Shown one piece after another: positions 16,361-24,781 of a stretch of DNA of 35,000 nt (positions are counted from its first letter, which is position 1; the number at the start of each line of letters is the position of its first letter). The notes under the pieces are model-generated. The model ran no database searches. It saw only the letters and a program-made list of their open reading frames with translations, and had not been told where the DNA came from. This stretch comes from Desulfobacteraceae bacterium (GTDB taxonomy: Bacteria; Desulfobacterota; Desulfobacteria; Desulfobacterales; Desulfosarcinaceae), in assembly GCA_027068085.1 (NCBI GenBank), contig JAMOUQ010000026.1, positions 1 to 35,000 on the forward strand, in the 5' to 3' direction. The translations under genes were made by a program, and so were the position numbers.

Positions 16361-16472
16361 AGATTTCAGCACCAAAAGGATGGTGTTTACGGGCGCTGGC
16401 TGCATCCGGGCCGATCGGGGACATCCCCGTTGCCCGCCATCTACAGGTTCGCAATAGCGGAGGGAAAACACC

Positions 16473-18611
16473 ATGAAATGGAGAGACCTGGCATTCTGGA
16501 AAAAGCTGGGGCTGAGCTTTGGAGGACTGGTCGCCATCTTGATAACCAGCTCCCTCGGAGTCTACTTCGCTCTGAATCACATCAGTGCGAAAGCCTCCGA
16601 CACAATCAACGCCAGTAAAATAGATTCCATCCTGGCCCGCAAGATCATTCTGCACTATCAAGGCGTAGACAAGATCTTCAAGGCCCTGTTGATGGGCAAT
16701 GCGCAGTTAAAGGTCAAAACCGACGACCACAGCTGTTCCCTGGCCAAATGGCTCTATGGCCCCCAACGCCGCCAGGCGGTCAAAATGTTCCCCTGGATGG
16801 AAGAATATCTGAAGCCTCTCGAAAAGAGCCATTTCGATCTGCACAGCTCCTTCGGGGCAATCAAACAGGCCCTGGACAAGGCCGGCACGCAAGACAAACA
16901 GGCTGTATTCGAAGAGGCCAAACAGATCTTCCACAACCGCACCCTCCCGGCCCTGGCCGAAGTCCGTTCCCGGATGGAAGGAATCCAGAAGCGGCTCAGG
17001 GAGATAATTTCGCAGTCGGACAAAAGCCTCATGGCAACAACGGCCACAGCCAAACGCAATCTTATCATAACCTCCATCCTGGCCCTGGCCGTGGGCATCC
17101 TCCTGGCCACATTCATCACCCGTTACATAACCGCCAAGATCCACCATCTGGTGGACTTTGCCGGAACACTTGCGCAGGGCGACTTCACAGCCAGGGTCGA
17201 TTTTCAGCAAAAAGACGAACTGGGTGTTCTGGCCTCGGCCCTTGACCGGACATGTCTCAAACTGGGCGCGTTGTTCCAGACTTTGTCAGACGAAATCGTA
17301 CACCTGTCAACCGGTATTCAGAGCCTGGAAATTGTGGCCCGCCAAATGGCTTCCAATTCGACCGATGTATCGGAAAAATCCAACACCGTCGCCGCCGCCG
17401 CCGAACAGATGAGCGCAAACCTCAACACTATTACGGCCGCCAGCGAGGAAGCTTTTTCCAACATCAACATGGTGGCCGCCGCCGCCGAGGAAATGACCAG
17501 CACGGTCAGCGATATCGCCGGCAACAGTGAAAAGGCACGCACAGTTACGGCTCAGGCGGTCGAAAAGGCCGGTTCGACCTCTGAAAAGGTAGTCCGTCTG
17601 GGCCATGCCGCCGACAAAATCAGCAAGGTGACCGAAGTGATTACCGAAATATCGGAGCAAACCAACCTGCTGGCCCTAAACGCCACCATCGAAGCGGCCA
17701 GAGCCGGTGAGGCCGGCAAGGGGTTTGCCGTGGTAGCCAACGAGATCAAGGAGCTTGCCCGGCAGACTGCCGATGCCACCCAGGATATAAAACATAAAAT
17801 CGAAGACATTCAGCAAAGCACCGGTGACACCGTCTCCGAGATCGAACACATCTCGGAAGTGATCAATCAGATAAACAGTATCGTCGATTCAATTGCGACA
17901 GCCGTAGACCAGCAGGCACAGGCCACTCAGGAAATTGCTTCCAACATCAACCAGGCTTCCCAGGGCAACCAGGAAGTCAACCAGAGTGTATCACAGGTGT
18001 CTGAATTCTCGTCCAAGATAGCAATGGATATCGCCAAGGTTCATGAAATCGCCGCCGAATTCAGCAGCGACAGTCAGATGGTAAGCACAAACACCAGCGA
18101 AATGGCCCAGTTCATAGGCAAGCTGAAGGACATGATGGGGCACTTCAAAGTCCCGGCCACCCAGGCGGCCCGGGCTGGCGCTTCGGCGGCCCCTGTGGAT
18201 ATACCCGACCTTATCAAGTGGAATTCGAACATCGCCATAGGCGTGGAAGTAATCGATACCCAGCACAAGAAGCTGGTAGACCTCATCAACGAACTCTACC
18301 GTTCCATCCGCCGGAAGTCAGGAAAGGCCGCCATAAAGCAGGTCCTCGAGGAACTGACCGATTATACACGCACCCACTTCAGCTTCGAAGAAGGACTAAT
18401 GCAAAAATGCTCCTATCCCGGCCTTGAAAAACACATGGAAATCCATGCCGATTTCGTCGCCCGGCTTGAACAGTTGCAGGAGAAATTCAAAAGCGGCAAT
18501 GCCCTGCTTTCGATGGACCTGATGGAATTTCTGAAAAACTGGCTGATAGACCATATCCAGGGCACCGACAGAGGTTACGTCGACCTGTTCAGGGAAAACG
18601 GTATAAACTGA
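16473..18611 (+). CDS. Methyl-accepting chemotaxis protein with C-terminal bacteriohemerythrin domain
   Basis: A 712-residue membrane chemoreceptor. TM1 is about residues 12-34, the periplasmic sensor about 35-190 and TM2 about 191-213, followed by HAMP and a full signalling domain with the tip [19 protein letters not shown]. The sensor has [13 protein letters not shown] followed later by HFDLH, resembling the zinc-binding CZB-type His/Cys pattern. The C-terminus is a complete hemerythrin with all seven diiron ligands: His598, His635, Glu639, His654, His658, His694 and Asp699. It should bind O2 (or NO) in the cytoplasm and steer the cell by oxygen, as reported for DcrH of Desulfovibrio. It stands alone behind a sigma-28-like promoter. 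The CZB label is tentative; the rest is firm. Confidence 0.92.
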   Translation: MKWRDLAFWKKLGLSFGGLVAILITSSLGVYFALNHISAKASDTINASKIDSILARKIILHYQGVDKIFKALLMGNAQLKVKTDDHSCSLAKWLYGPQRRQAVKMFPWMEEYLKPLEKSHFDLHSSFGAIKQALDKAGTQDKQAVFEEAKQIFHNRTLPALAEVRSRMEGIQKRLREIISQSDKSLMATTATAKRNLIITSILALAVGILLATFITRYITAKIHHLVDFAGTLAQGDFTARVDFQQKDELGVLASALDRTCLKLGALFQTLSDEIVHLSTGIQSLEIVARQMASNSTDVSEKSNTVAAAAEQMSANLNTITAASEEAFSNINMVAAAAEEMTSTVSDIAGNSEKARTVTAQAVEKAGSTSEKVVRLGHAADKISKVTEVITEISEQTNLLALNATIEAARAGEAGKGFAVVANEIKELARQTADATQDIKHKIEDIQQSTGDTVSEIEHISEVINQINSIVDSIATAVDQQAQATQEIASNINQASQGNQEVNQSVSQVSEFSSKIAMDIAKVHEIAAEFSSDSQMVSTNTSEMAQFIGKLKDMMGHFKVPATQAARAGASAAPVDIPDLIKWNSNIAIGVEVIDTQHKKLVDLINELYRSIRRKSGKAAIKQVLEELTDYTRTHFSFEEGLMQKCSYPGLEKHMEIHADFVARLEQLQEKFKSGNALLSMDLMEFLKNWLIDHIQGTDRGYVDLFRENGIN

Positions 18612-18672
18612 ACACGGCTGACAGCAGCCTTGACTTCCATCTGCATCTCGGCTATTGAAGAGAGTCCATAAA

Positions 18673-18838
18673 CACCCGGGTGCTCCAAGATGAGCCGAAG
18701 AGGGAACCCCGTGCAAATCGGGGACGGGCCCACCGCTGTAATCGGGGACGAAAGCGGCTGAAATACCACTGGCAGCGAAGGCTGCCGGGAAGGTGCCGCC
18801 GGTAGGAGGAGCCGAAAGTCAGAAGACCTGCCCGGGTG
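18673..18838 (+). promoter_or_regulatory. Cobalamin riboswitch aptamer
   Basis: The closing stem P1 is CACCCGGG (18673-18680) with CCCGGGTG (18831-18838). Inside are the B12-box landmarks: the GAGGGAAC and GTGCAAATC segments, the core CCACCGCTGTAATCGGGGA, and near the 3' end AGTCAGAAGACCTGCC. They match the adenosylcobalamin-type aptamer in order and spacing. It sits upstream of cbiK, a cobalamin-pathway gene, which supports the call. High cobalamin is expected to lower cbiK expression. Confidence 0.9.
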
Positions 18839-18901
18839 CGGGGCCGTATTCATGGGCATTGGAGCATGGCCCCAGGATCCTGACGGATGAAAATGGGACA
18901 T

Positions 18902-18949
18902 CCCGGATCGATATTTCAATCTTCGGTCCGGGTTTCTTTTGCCCGGACC
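18902..18949 (+). promoter_or_regulatory. Riboswitch expression platform: two mutually exclusive hairpins
   Basis: GGTCCGGG (18925-18932) can pair with CCCGGACC (18942-18949), a perfect 8-bp stem just before the cbiK ribosome site. The TCCGGG part (18927-18932) can instead pair with CCCGGA at 18902-18907. These alternatives cannot coexist, as in a switching platform. The 3' hairpin has no U tract after it, so control of translation or of RNA folding near AAGGAGG is more likely than classic termination. A GGGGCC/GGCCCC hairpin also lies at about 18841-18874. Confidence 0.55.
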
Positions 18950-18973
18950 ACGGCGAACCACAAGGAGGTGTAA

Positions 18974-19867
18974 ATGGCAGGCCATCGGAAACTTCAATTT
19001 GCAGTAATTCTGGCTCTAATAGTCACCTTGGCGGCAGTTCCGGCAGCGTTTGCCTCCGGGCATGGCAAGAAACATCCCGAGAAAACGGGTATTCTTCTGG
19101 TTGCTTTCGGTTCATCGGTCAAAAGCGCCCAGATTTCTTTCCGTAACATCGACCGGCAGGTGAAAAAGGCCTTCCCGAAGGTGCCGGTCCGCTGGGCTTA
19201 TACTTCCAGGATCATCCGCAAGAAACTGGCACGGCAGGGGCAGCAGCTGAATTCGGTGGCCGTCGCCCTGGCCAAAATGATGGATGAAGGTTTCACCCGG
19301 GTGGCAATTCAGTCCCTGCACACCATCCGGGGAGAAGAATACGACGATCTTGTCCAGACGGCCCGCGCCTTTACCACGATGGCGGAAGGGTTTGAAAAGA
19401 TAACCATCGGCGAACCTTTGCTGTCGCGTGAAAAAGACCTTCAGGCAGCTGCAGCCGCGGTGCTTGCCAATATTCCCAAAGAGCGCAAAGCCAACGAAGC
19501 AGTAGTTCTCATGGGGCACGGCACCCCTCATCCTTCCAACGCGTTTTATGCGGCCTTCATGTATCATCTGCAACACAAGGATCCCAATATTTTCGTGGGT
19601 ACCGTCGAGGGCTGGCCCGGAATCGACGAGGCCGTCGACTGGCTGAAAAGCAGAAAGATCAAGAAAGCCTATCTGATGCCCTTCATGTCGGTAGCCGGCG
19701 ATCATGCCAAAAACGACATGGCCGGTGATGAGCCCGATTCATGGAAATCGATCATAACCAAGGCCGGCATAAAATGCGTGCCGGTGCTCAAGGGTACGGC
19801 TGAATTCGACAACATGATAGCCATCTGGCTGAGTCATCTGAAAATCGCCATGGCCCACCTCAAATAG
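18974..19867 (+). CDS. cbiK: Sirohydrochlorin cobaltochelatase CbiK, exported form
   Basis: A 297-residue enzyme inserting Co2+ (possibly also Fe2+) into sirohydrochlorin, an early step of the anaerobic cobalamin route. Metal-binding histidines are visible as His182 (MGHGTPHPSN) and His244 (AGDHAKNDM), with Glu212 in VEGWPG. Unlike Salmonella CbiK it begins with a signal peptide (hydrophobic core residues 8-26, cleavage after Ala-Phe-Ala), as in the periplasmic CbiK(P) of Desulfovibrio vulgaris, where a role in periplasmic heme or metal handling has been proposed. It is under the cobalamin riboswitch. ATG 18974 follows AAGGAGG with ideal spacing. Two strong palindromes end the transcript. No other cob/cbi genes are nearby. 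Confidence 0.9.
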   Translation: MAGHRKLQFAVILALIVTLAAVPAAFASGHGKKHPEKTGILLVAFGSSVKSAQISFRNIDRQVKKAFPKVPVRWAYTSRIIRKKLARQGQQLNSVAVALAKMMDEGFTRVAIQSLHTIRGEEYDDLVQTARAFTTMAEGFEKITIGEPLLSREKDLQAAAAAVLANIPKERKANEAVVLMGHGTPHPSNAFYAAFMYHLQHKDPNIFVGTVEGWPGIDEAVDWLKSRKIKKAYLMPFMSVAGDHAKNDMAGDEPDSWKSIITKAGIKCVPVLKGTAEFDNMIAIWLSHLKIAMAHLK

Positions 19868-19878
19868 ACACCCGGCAG

Positions 19879-19950
19879 TTGAAAACGCCGGTTTTCAAAT
19901 TGACACCGATCTCCACAGGCTGTCCGAAGCCGGCTTCGGACAGCCTGTGG
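19879..19950 (+). terminator. Two perfect palindromes after cbiK
   Basis: First, TTGAAAAC (19879-19886) and GTTTTCAA (19891-19898) form an 8-bp stem with a GCCG loop. Second, positions 19913-19950 are a perfect 38-base palindrome with 19-base arms that begins CCACAGGCTG and ends CAGCCTGTGG. CAACAGGTTTTCCCC follows. Very likely the cbiK terminator; its near-zero loop means it could also act as a DNA-level site. Nothing else is evident up to the dctQ ribosome site. Confidence 0.75.
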
Positions 19951-20077
19951 CAACAGGTTTTCCCCGCCGACATTTAATGCTAAAAAGAACGGTTGGCTCT
20001 TGACTTGGCAGAGGGCTTCTGGTTAGGGTTTTTTATTTGTTATGTATTTTGGTTATACAAACAAGGGAGACCTGACC

Positions 20078-20605
20078 ATGAATATAATGCGCAAGTACGT
20101 GAAGCTGGTCGATGCCCTCAATGGCAAGATCGGCGTCCTGGTTGCCTGGATGACGACCCTGCTGGTGTTGAACGTATTTTACGACACCATCATGCGCTAT
20201 GCCTTCAAAAAAGGCAACATCGCCCTTCAAGAGCTGGAATGGCACATATTTTCAGTCATATTCCTTATAGGCGCCGCATACACCCTGAAACACGACGGTC
20301 ACGTCAGGGTAGACATCATCTACACCCGGCTGGGACAAAGGGCCAAAGCCTGGATCAATCTCTTCGGCACCATATTCTTCCTGATCCCTTTCTGCCTGAT
20401 CGTAATGTACGCCACCAGCGGTTTTATAGCCAATTCCTGGGCCGTGCGCGAAATGTCACCCGATCCGGGCGGTCTTCCCGCCCGCTATATTCTAAAGTCC
20501 ATGATTCCCCTGGGCTTCTTCCTGCTGATGCTCCAGGGAATCGCCGAAGGATTGAAGGCGATTCTCTTTCTCAAAGGTGACCGGGATTACGGGGAGGGCC
20601 GCTGA
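20078..20605 (+). CDS. dctQ: TRAP transporter small membrane subunit DctQ
   Basis: A 175-residue inner-membrane protein with four predicted helices and the DctQ features: NVFYDTIMRY after helix 1, LQELEWHIFSVIFLIGAAYTLKHDGHVRVDI (the conserved E-W-H and H-V-R-V-D parts) and a last helix near residue 145. DctQ pairs with DctM to drive sodium- or proton-coupled uptake of organic acids captured by a periplasmic DctP. ATG 20078 follows AAGGGAGA; an upstream in-frame start at 20042 would add residues without a ribosome site. Its stop is one base before the dctM ATG. No dctP lies beside it. Confidence 0.9.
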   Translation: MNIMRKYVKLVDALNGKIGVLVAWMTTLLVLNVFYDTIMRYAFKKGNIALQELEWHIFSVIFLIGAAYTLKHDGHVRVDIIYTRLGQRAKAWINLFGTIFFLIPFCLIVMYATSGFIANSWAVREMSPDPGGLPARYILKSMIPLGFFLLMLQGIAEGLKAILFLKGDRDYGEGR

Positions 20606-20606
20606 T

Positions 20607-21941
20607 ATGACCGAGTTAATCCATGAATTCATGCCGCTTGTCATGTTCACCGCCGTCTTTGCGCTCTTGCTGCTGGGCTATCCGGTGGCCTTCACCATCG
20701 GCGGAGTCTCCCTGTTTTTCGGATTGATGGGATTCGGAGTAGACTTTTTCAATCTGCTGCCTCTGCGGATATGGGGTACAATGACCAACTTCACTCTCCT
20801 GGCGGTGCCGCTTTTCATCTACATGGGAGTCATGCTGGAAAAATCCGGCATTGCCGAAGAACTGCTGGAAACCATGGCCCTTGTCTTCGCCAAGGTCAGG
20901 GGCGGGCTGGCCATGTCGGTGGTCTTCGTCGGCGCCCTGATGGGCGCATCAACCGGCATCGTCGGAGCCACAGTGGTTACCATGGGGCTGCTTTCGGTGC
21001 CCACCATGCTCCATCGCAAGTACAACAAGGCCCTGACCACGGGAACGGTTGCGGCCTCGGGAACCCTGGGGCAAATCATACCGCCCAGTATCATCCTGGT
21101 GTTGCTGGGCGACATAATCAATGTGCCGGTGGGCGATCTTTTCATCGGGGCGGTCATCCCCGGCCTGATCCTGGTGGCCCTCTATATGCTCTATATCTTC
21201 ATAGTGGCCAACATCAAACCGGAGTGGGCTCCTCCCATCCCCAAAGAAGAACTGGCCGGAATATCCCGCCGGGAACTGATCCGGCGCGTCCTGCGGGCCC
21301 TGATCCCGCCCCTGTTTCTGATGCTGGCGGTCCTGGGCTCGATCTTCGCCGGCATCGCCTCGCCCACCGAGGCGGCTTCGGTGGGCGCGGTGGGGGCAAC
21401 CATCCTCACCATTTTCCACAAAAGGTTCAATCTCCAAATCGTCAAAGACGTCATGCACACCACCACGATCCTCACCTGCATGGTATTTATCATCCTTGTC
21501 GGCGCAACAACCCTGGGGCTGGTCTTTCGCGGGCTGGACGGCGACGCGCTGGTACGCGACCTTATCCAGTCACTGCCGTTTGGCAAGTGGGGAATACTGC
21601 TTATCGTCATGAGCATCATCTTCATCGCCGGCTTTTTCCTGGATTTTATCGAAATCACTTTTATTCACGTCCCCGTGCTGGCGCCGATAATGATTTCCAT
21701 GGGAGTAAATCCCCTCTGGCTGGCGGTATTGATCGCCGTTAACCTGCAGACTTCTTTCCTGACGCCGCCTTTCGGTTTCTCCCTCTTTTATCTGAAGGGG
21801 GTCTGCCCTCCGGAAGTACAGACGATGGATCTTTACAAAGGGATAATTCCTTTCGTGATCATTCAGCTCATCGGGCTGACGATAATCTGCATGATTCCGG
21901 AATCGATCACCTGGCTGCCGCGGATACTTCTGGGAGACTGA
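20607..21941 (+). CDS. dctM: TRAP transporter large permease DctM
   Basis: A 444-residue permease with about twelve helices. Family marks are VPLFIYMGVMLEKSGI, GALMGASTGIVGATVV (the helical-hairpin loop), IIPPSIILVLLGD and, near the C-terminus, LQTSFLTPPFGFSLFYLKGV, where the second hairpin lies. The conserved GIASPTEAASVGAVGA is also present. ATG 20607 follows GGGGAGGG. The gene is tightly coupled to dctQ and converges with the metF operon. The substrate is unknown because the binding protein is missing; C4-dicarboxylates, keto acids or sulfonates are typical of the family. Confidence 0.92.
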   Translation: MTELIHEFMPLVMFTAVFALLLLGYPVAFTIGGVSLFFGLMGFGVDFFNLLPLRIWGTMTNFTLLAVPLFIYMGVMLEKSGIAEELLETMALVFAKVRGGLAMSVVFVGALMGASTGIVGATVVTMGLLSVPTMLHRKYNKALTTGTVAASGTLGQIIPPSIILVLLGDIINVPVGDLFIGAVIPGLILVALYMLYIFIVANIKPEWAPPIPKEELAGISRRELIRRVLRALIPPLFLMLAVLGSIFAGIASPTEAASVGAVGATILTIFHKRFNLQIVKDVMHTTTILTCMVFIILVGATTLGLVFRGLDGDALVRDLIQSLPFGKWGILLIVMSIIFIAGFFLDFIEITFIHVPVLAPIMISMGVNPLWLAVLIAVNLQTSFLTPPFGFSLFYLKGVCPPEVQTMDLYKGIIPFVIIQLIGLTIICMIPESITWLPRILLGD

Positions 21942-22029
21942 TCGGGGCACGCAACCAACGGCTGCAGGCACAGCGGATCGTTTTGGGCCATGGCGGGTAT
22001 CTGTCAAAGACGGAAAGAAAAAAGGAAAC

Positions 22030-22058
22030 GGGGGAAAGCGTAATGTTCGCTTTCCCCC
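22030..22058 (-). terminator. Terminator of the metF operon, also able to serve dctM
   Basis: GGGGGAAAGCG (22030-22040) and CGCTTTCCCCC (22048-22058) form a perfect 11-bp stem with a 7-base loop. On the - strand the stem is followed by GTTTCCTTTTTTCTTT, a good U tract, so it is a canonical intrinsic terminator for the minus-strand operon. On the + strand it lacks the U tract. It is the only notable feature in gap 21942-22148. Confidence 0.8.
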
Positions 22059-22148
22059 GCGGACAGGGGTGAGGTGGCGATTCACCTCTTGTAAAAGCCT
22101 GACAGGAGGACAAGTGAGGGAGGTGGCTCCATGTCCCCCGTATCAGGG

Positions 22149-23057
22149 TCAGGCGGCCTTTTTGACTTCGATCTCCGCGTATTGCAGTATTTCCGGCACT
22201 ATGTCTGCCCAGCCCAAAGGCATTATGTGCACCCCCTGAACCAGGTGTTTTACCTTGGCAATGAAACGGCCCATCATTTCAGCGGCCTTCTTTTTGCGGT
22301 CAGCCTTGTCGACGCTGCCGATTTGGTCTATCCATTCCTGCGGAACGGTAATTCCGGAAACGTTCTTGTTCATAAAATTTCCCATCTGGGGCGATTTCAG
22401 AACGACAACACCCAACTGAATGGGACGGTTGAACTTCGACGCCAGGTTGATGCAGCGTTCCAGGACGGCCTCGTCGTAAACGGCCTGAGTCTGGAAAAAT
22501 TCCGCCCCGGCATCCACCTTTTTTTTCATCTTGAGCAGCTGGAGTTCCAGCGGCTCGAAGTTGGGATTTACAACCGCTCCCAGGGCCATATCGATGCCGT
22601 TCTCCAGCCTGTTTCCGGTAAGATCGTAGCCTTCCACCAGCTTTCTGGCCATCTTGATCAGCTGCACCGAGTCCAGGTCGAAAACCGGTTTGGCTTCCTT
22701 GTGGTCACCGAGCTGGATATGGTCTCCGGTAAGCAGCAATACGTTGTCGATACCGAAAGAATAGGCCGTCAACAGGTCGGATTGCAGAGCAATACGGTTG
22801 CGGTCGCGGCAGGTAAGCTGATAGATGGGTTCGATACCCCGGTTTTTCAGCCCGACGCTGGCAAACATCGAACCCAGGCGCATAACCGCCGACTGGTTGT
22901 CGGTTACGTTGACAGCGTGAACATAATCTTTAAGTAATTCGGCCTCTTTTACACACTGGGGCACCTTGGATTTGTCACGTGACAGGGCGCCCTTGATGGG
23001 TCCCACCTCACCGGTTACGACGAAAATATCTTCATTGAACAGGGTGGTCAGTTTCAT
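22149..23057 (-). CDS. metF: Methylenetetrahydrofolate reductase catalytic subunit MetF
   Basis: A 302-residue TIM-barrel protein of the MetF family, which interconverts 5,10-methylene- and 5-methyl-tetrahydrofolate with flavin. Visible family features are EVGPIKG near the start, HAVNVTDNQSAVMRLG, the PIYQLTCRDRNRIALQSDLLTAYSFGIDNVLLLTGDH block (folate/flavin site) and DAGAEFFQTQAVYD. ATG 23057 follows a strong AAGGAGTCTG; an upstream ATG at 23108 would add 17 residues without such a site. It is the last gene of the cluster, 124 bases after metV. The MetV partner and Hdr-like genes point to the acetogen-type ferredoxin- or complex-linked enzyme, not the NADH-linked E. coli type. In an acetate oxidiser it would run in reverse. 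Confidence 0.9.
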   Translation of the reverse strand: MKLTTLFNEDIFVVTGEVGPIKGALSRDKSKVPQCVKEAELLKDYVHAVNVTDNQSAVMRLGSMFASVGLKNRGIEPIYQLTCRDRNRIALQSDLLTAYSFGIDNVLLLTGDHIQLGDHKEAKPVFDLDSVQLIKMARKLVEGYDLTGNRLENGIDMALGAVVNPNFEPLELQLLKMKKKVDAGAEFFQTQAVYDEAVLERCINLASKFNRPIQLGVVVLKSPQMGNFMNKNVSGITVPQEWIDQIGSVDKADRKKKAAEMMGRFIAKVKHLVQGVHIMPLGWADIVPEILQYAEIEVKKAA

Positions 23058-23181
23058 TTTCAGACTCCTTGCTTGGTCATGATTGGCTATCGCCAGTTCC
23101 TTTGACATACTTCCATGGGGGCTTGTTCATGCCTGCCGGCCCCTGGAGGTAGCCGCAGGCAAACGCACGGACGCAAAACAA

Positions 23182-23901
23182 TCAGTCCTGGTTGCTGACG
23201 GTGATCCGGCCGGCAATCGAACAAAACGTGGCCTCGTTCGGACTGACCCGCAAAGATCTGGGCCGGCTCCACTTGGCGTTGTTTTTGGGACTCTGGTAAT
23301 CTTCAATCAGTTCCAGGCGCCCTAGTTGCTTCAGCCGCTCATAAATCATTATCCAGCCACAGGGCCTTTCCTCGTCGACTTCGCAATGACCGTTTTCTGC
23401 ACCGCCGCAAGGACCGTTCAGCAGCTGTTTGGCACACAGGGTCATTGGACAAAGACCGCCGGTGTATTCGATTATGCACTCTCCGCAAAGCGAGCAGAAT
23501 TCTTCGATCTCGTTGTCCGATACGGTTTCTCCGCCGAAAATGGTGTCACAGCCGGGGTGGACCAGTGCTCCGTCGGTGGCGTCAATTACGGTATGCACAC
23601 CCTGCCCGCAGGCCAAAACCAGAAAGGAATCGGCCTCGCTGACTTCCTGCTTGTAGTCTTCCTGCAGTACCTGCCGCGTGTTGGAAAGCTTGCACAAAGA
23701 CATTCCCTGGGGACCGGGAACCGTGTACCCGACCACATTGATCCCCCTTCTGATAAGACGTTCCGCCATTTTCTGGGTTTCGTCTTCGCCACCGGAATGG
23801 CATTTCCAGGCGCAGTTGTTGCATCCGACCACAAACACTTTTTCCCCGGGTTTTATAAAACTTACAATTTCCTCGATCGGCTTCTGAATTGTAGCATGCA
23901 T
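23182..23901 (-). CDS. metV: MetV-like iron-sulfur/zinc protein, partner of MetF
   Basis: A 239-residue cysteine-rich protein of the MetV type (MTHFR C-terminal family). Cysteine groups are GCNNCAWKC near residues 27-33, then, in the C-terminal half, CSLCGEC, LCPMTLC, NGPCGG, GHCEVD and RPCGWIMIYERL; the last part is the family signature. In Moorella and other acetogens MetV forms a complex with MetF and carries electrons to it. ATG 23901 is preceded by CAGGAGTC at good spacing; the frame is open further up to 23991 but without a ribosome site. A 160-base gap with a hairpin (23935-23959) separates it from the upstream gene, the longest break in the cluster. Confidence 0.88.
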   Translation of the reverse strand: MHATIQKPIEEIVSFIKPGEKVFVVGCNNCAWKCHSGGEDETQKMAERLIRRGINVVGYTVPGPQGMSLCKLSNTRQVLQEDYKQEVSEADSFLVLACGQGVHTVIDATDGALVHPGCDTIFGGETVSDNEIEEFCSLCGECIIEYTGGLCPMTLCAKQLLNGPCGGAENGHCEVDEERPCGWIMIYERLKQLGRLELIEDYQSPKNNAKWSRPRSLRVSPNEATFCSIAGRITVSNQD

Positions 23902-23934
23902 GGTTGACTCCTGAGACAATGGATTTAATATTCT

Positions 23935-23959
23935 GGGAAAGATCGCGCCGATCCTTCCC
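23935..23959 (-). other. Intra-operon hairpin upstream of metV
   Basis: On the - strand GGGAAGGATCG pairs with CGATCTTTCCC (one G-U pair) around a 3-base GCG loop, then A/T-rich sequence follows (AGAATATTAAATCC). It stands ~34 bases before the metV ATG, in the only long gap of this part of the cluster. It may be an RNA-processing, attenuation or stability element that sets MetVF levels apart from the upstream subunits. Confidence 0.5.
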
Positions 23960-24061
23960 GGCTCTTCCAGATCCCCAAACGGCAATTCCATCCTCAGCCG
24001 GACTCATTCCGACACCGGATGCTACAGGGCCGCCCGACGCCGTATTGGGCTGTAATGACGA

Positions 24062-24766
24062 CTAATCGAAAAACAAGCGGTTTGCCTGCACGCCGGCCTG
24101 TTGGAACATCCGGTAAAGGACCTCCAGACGGGCGTTGGCTATCTTGACCGCCAGATCCCTTTCTGCTTCTTCGTTTTCCGTCGCGTAGCATGCCAGGCAA
24201 CGCTGATAATCATACCGGCGTTGTTCAGCTTCAATCCTGAAATCGCAGAAAAAGAATGTCTGGGCATTGCGACGATTGTCAAAATGCTCCACGGCCGGAA
24301 CTTCCTCGAGTTCAACGGCCACCTTCACCTTCCGGCCGGATTTTGCCATGTTGATAAAATCGTAAATGGTATAGACGGGCTCATGTTCTTCTTTGAGGTC
24401 ATCAAACCTGACCATCATGCCTTCAAGGGTAAATTGCTCTTGTCCGGGATCTATTCCGGCTTCTTTCAGCGTCTTGTAATCCCTGGCCAGATGCCGGTTG
24501 GCGATCAGAACCGCCTGGGCCACATGCTGGCAAAGATTGTTGGGGCACCCTCTGGCGTAACATTTCCTAAATTCGAAATCCCTGCCGTCGACAGCTCCCC
24601 GGTAGCGGCAAAGAAATATATACGCCTGGTATCGGCTTTGCCGATGGGCGAAATCCACAGGTACTATATCGAAAGCCGGTTCAAGACGGATGTCCGCCCC
24701 TTGGGCCTTGAAAGACACCAGGTCGCTGATGCGCCTGGGCGGCAATGTCGTGCGGGCTGAATTCAT
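24062..24766 (-). CDS. Unrecognised cysteine-rich protein of the MetVF/Qmo-like cluster
   Basis: I do not recognise this 234-residue soluble protein. It has no signal peptide or membrane helix. Two metal-binding-like groups stand out: RKCYARGCPNNLCQHV (Cys69, Cys74, Cys79, His81) and QRCLACYA (Cys190, Cys193), with Cys53 and Cys174 besides. The middle is mixed helix/strand with many charged residues, and the C-terminus is a long helix. ATG 24766 follows GGGAGG, 15 bases after the DsrE-like gene, so it belongs to the operon. It could be an iron-sulfur or zinc adaptor between the HdrA-like proteins and MetVF, or an assembly factor. Both are guesses from position. Confidence 0.75.
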   Translation of the reverse strand: MNSARTTLPPRRISDLVSFKAQGADIRLEPAFDIVPVDFAHRQSRYQAYIFLCRYRGAVDGRDFEFRKCYARGCPNNLCQHVAQAVLIANRHLARDYKTLKEAGIDPGQEQFTLEGMMVRFDDLKEEHEPVYTIYDFINMAKSGRKVKVAVELEEVPAVEHFDNRRNAQTFFFCDFRIEAEQRRYDYQRCLACYATENEEAERDLAVKIANARLEVLYRMFQQAGVQANRLFFD

Positions 24767-24781
24767 TTATAGCCTCCCTTG

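Noticed and set aside
16361-16472. Possible GEMM (cyclic di-GMP) riboswitch in the chemoreceptor leader
   Set aside because: The conserved GGACGCAAAGCC core is missing; only a CGGGGA/TCCCCG repeat and the ribosome site are there.
22131-22937. 268-codon plus-strand open frame opposite metF
   Set aside because: Shadow of metF; the metF frame has the family blocks and a strong ribosome site.
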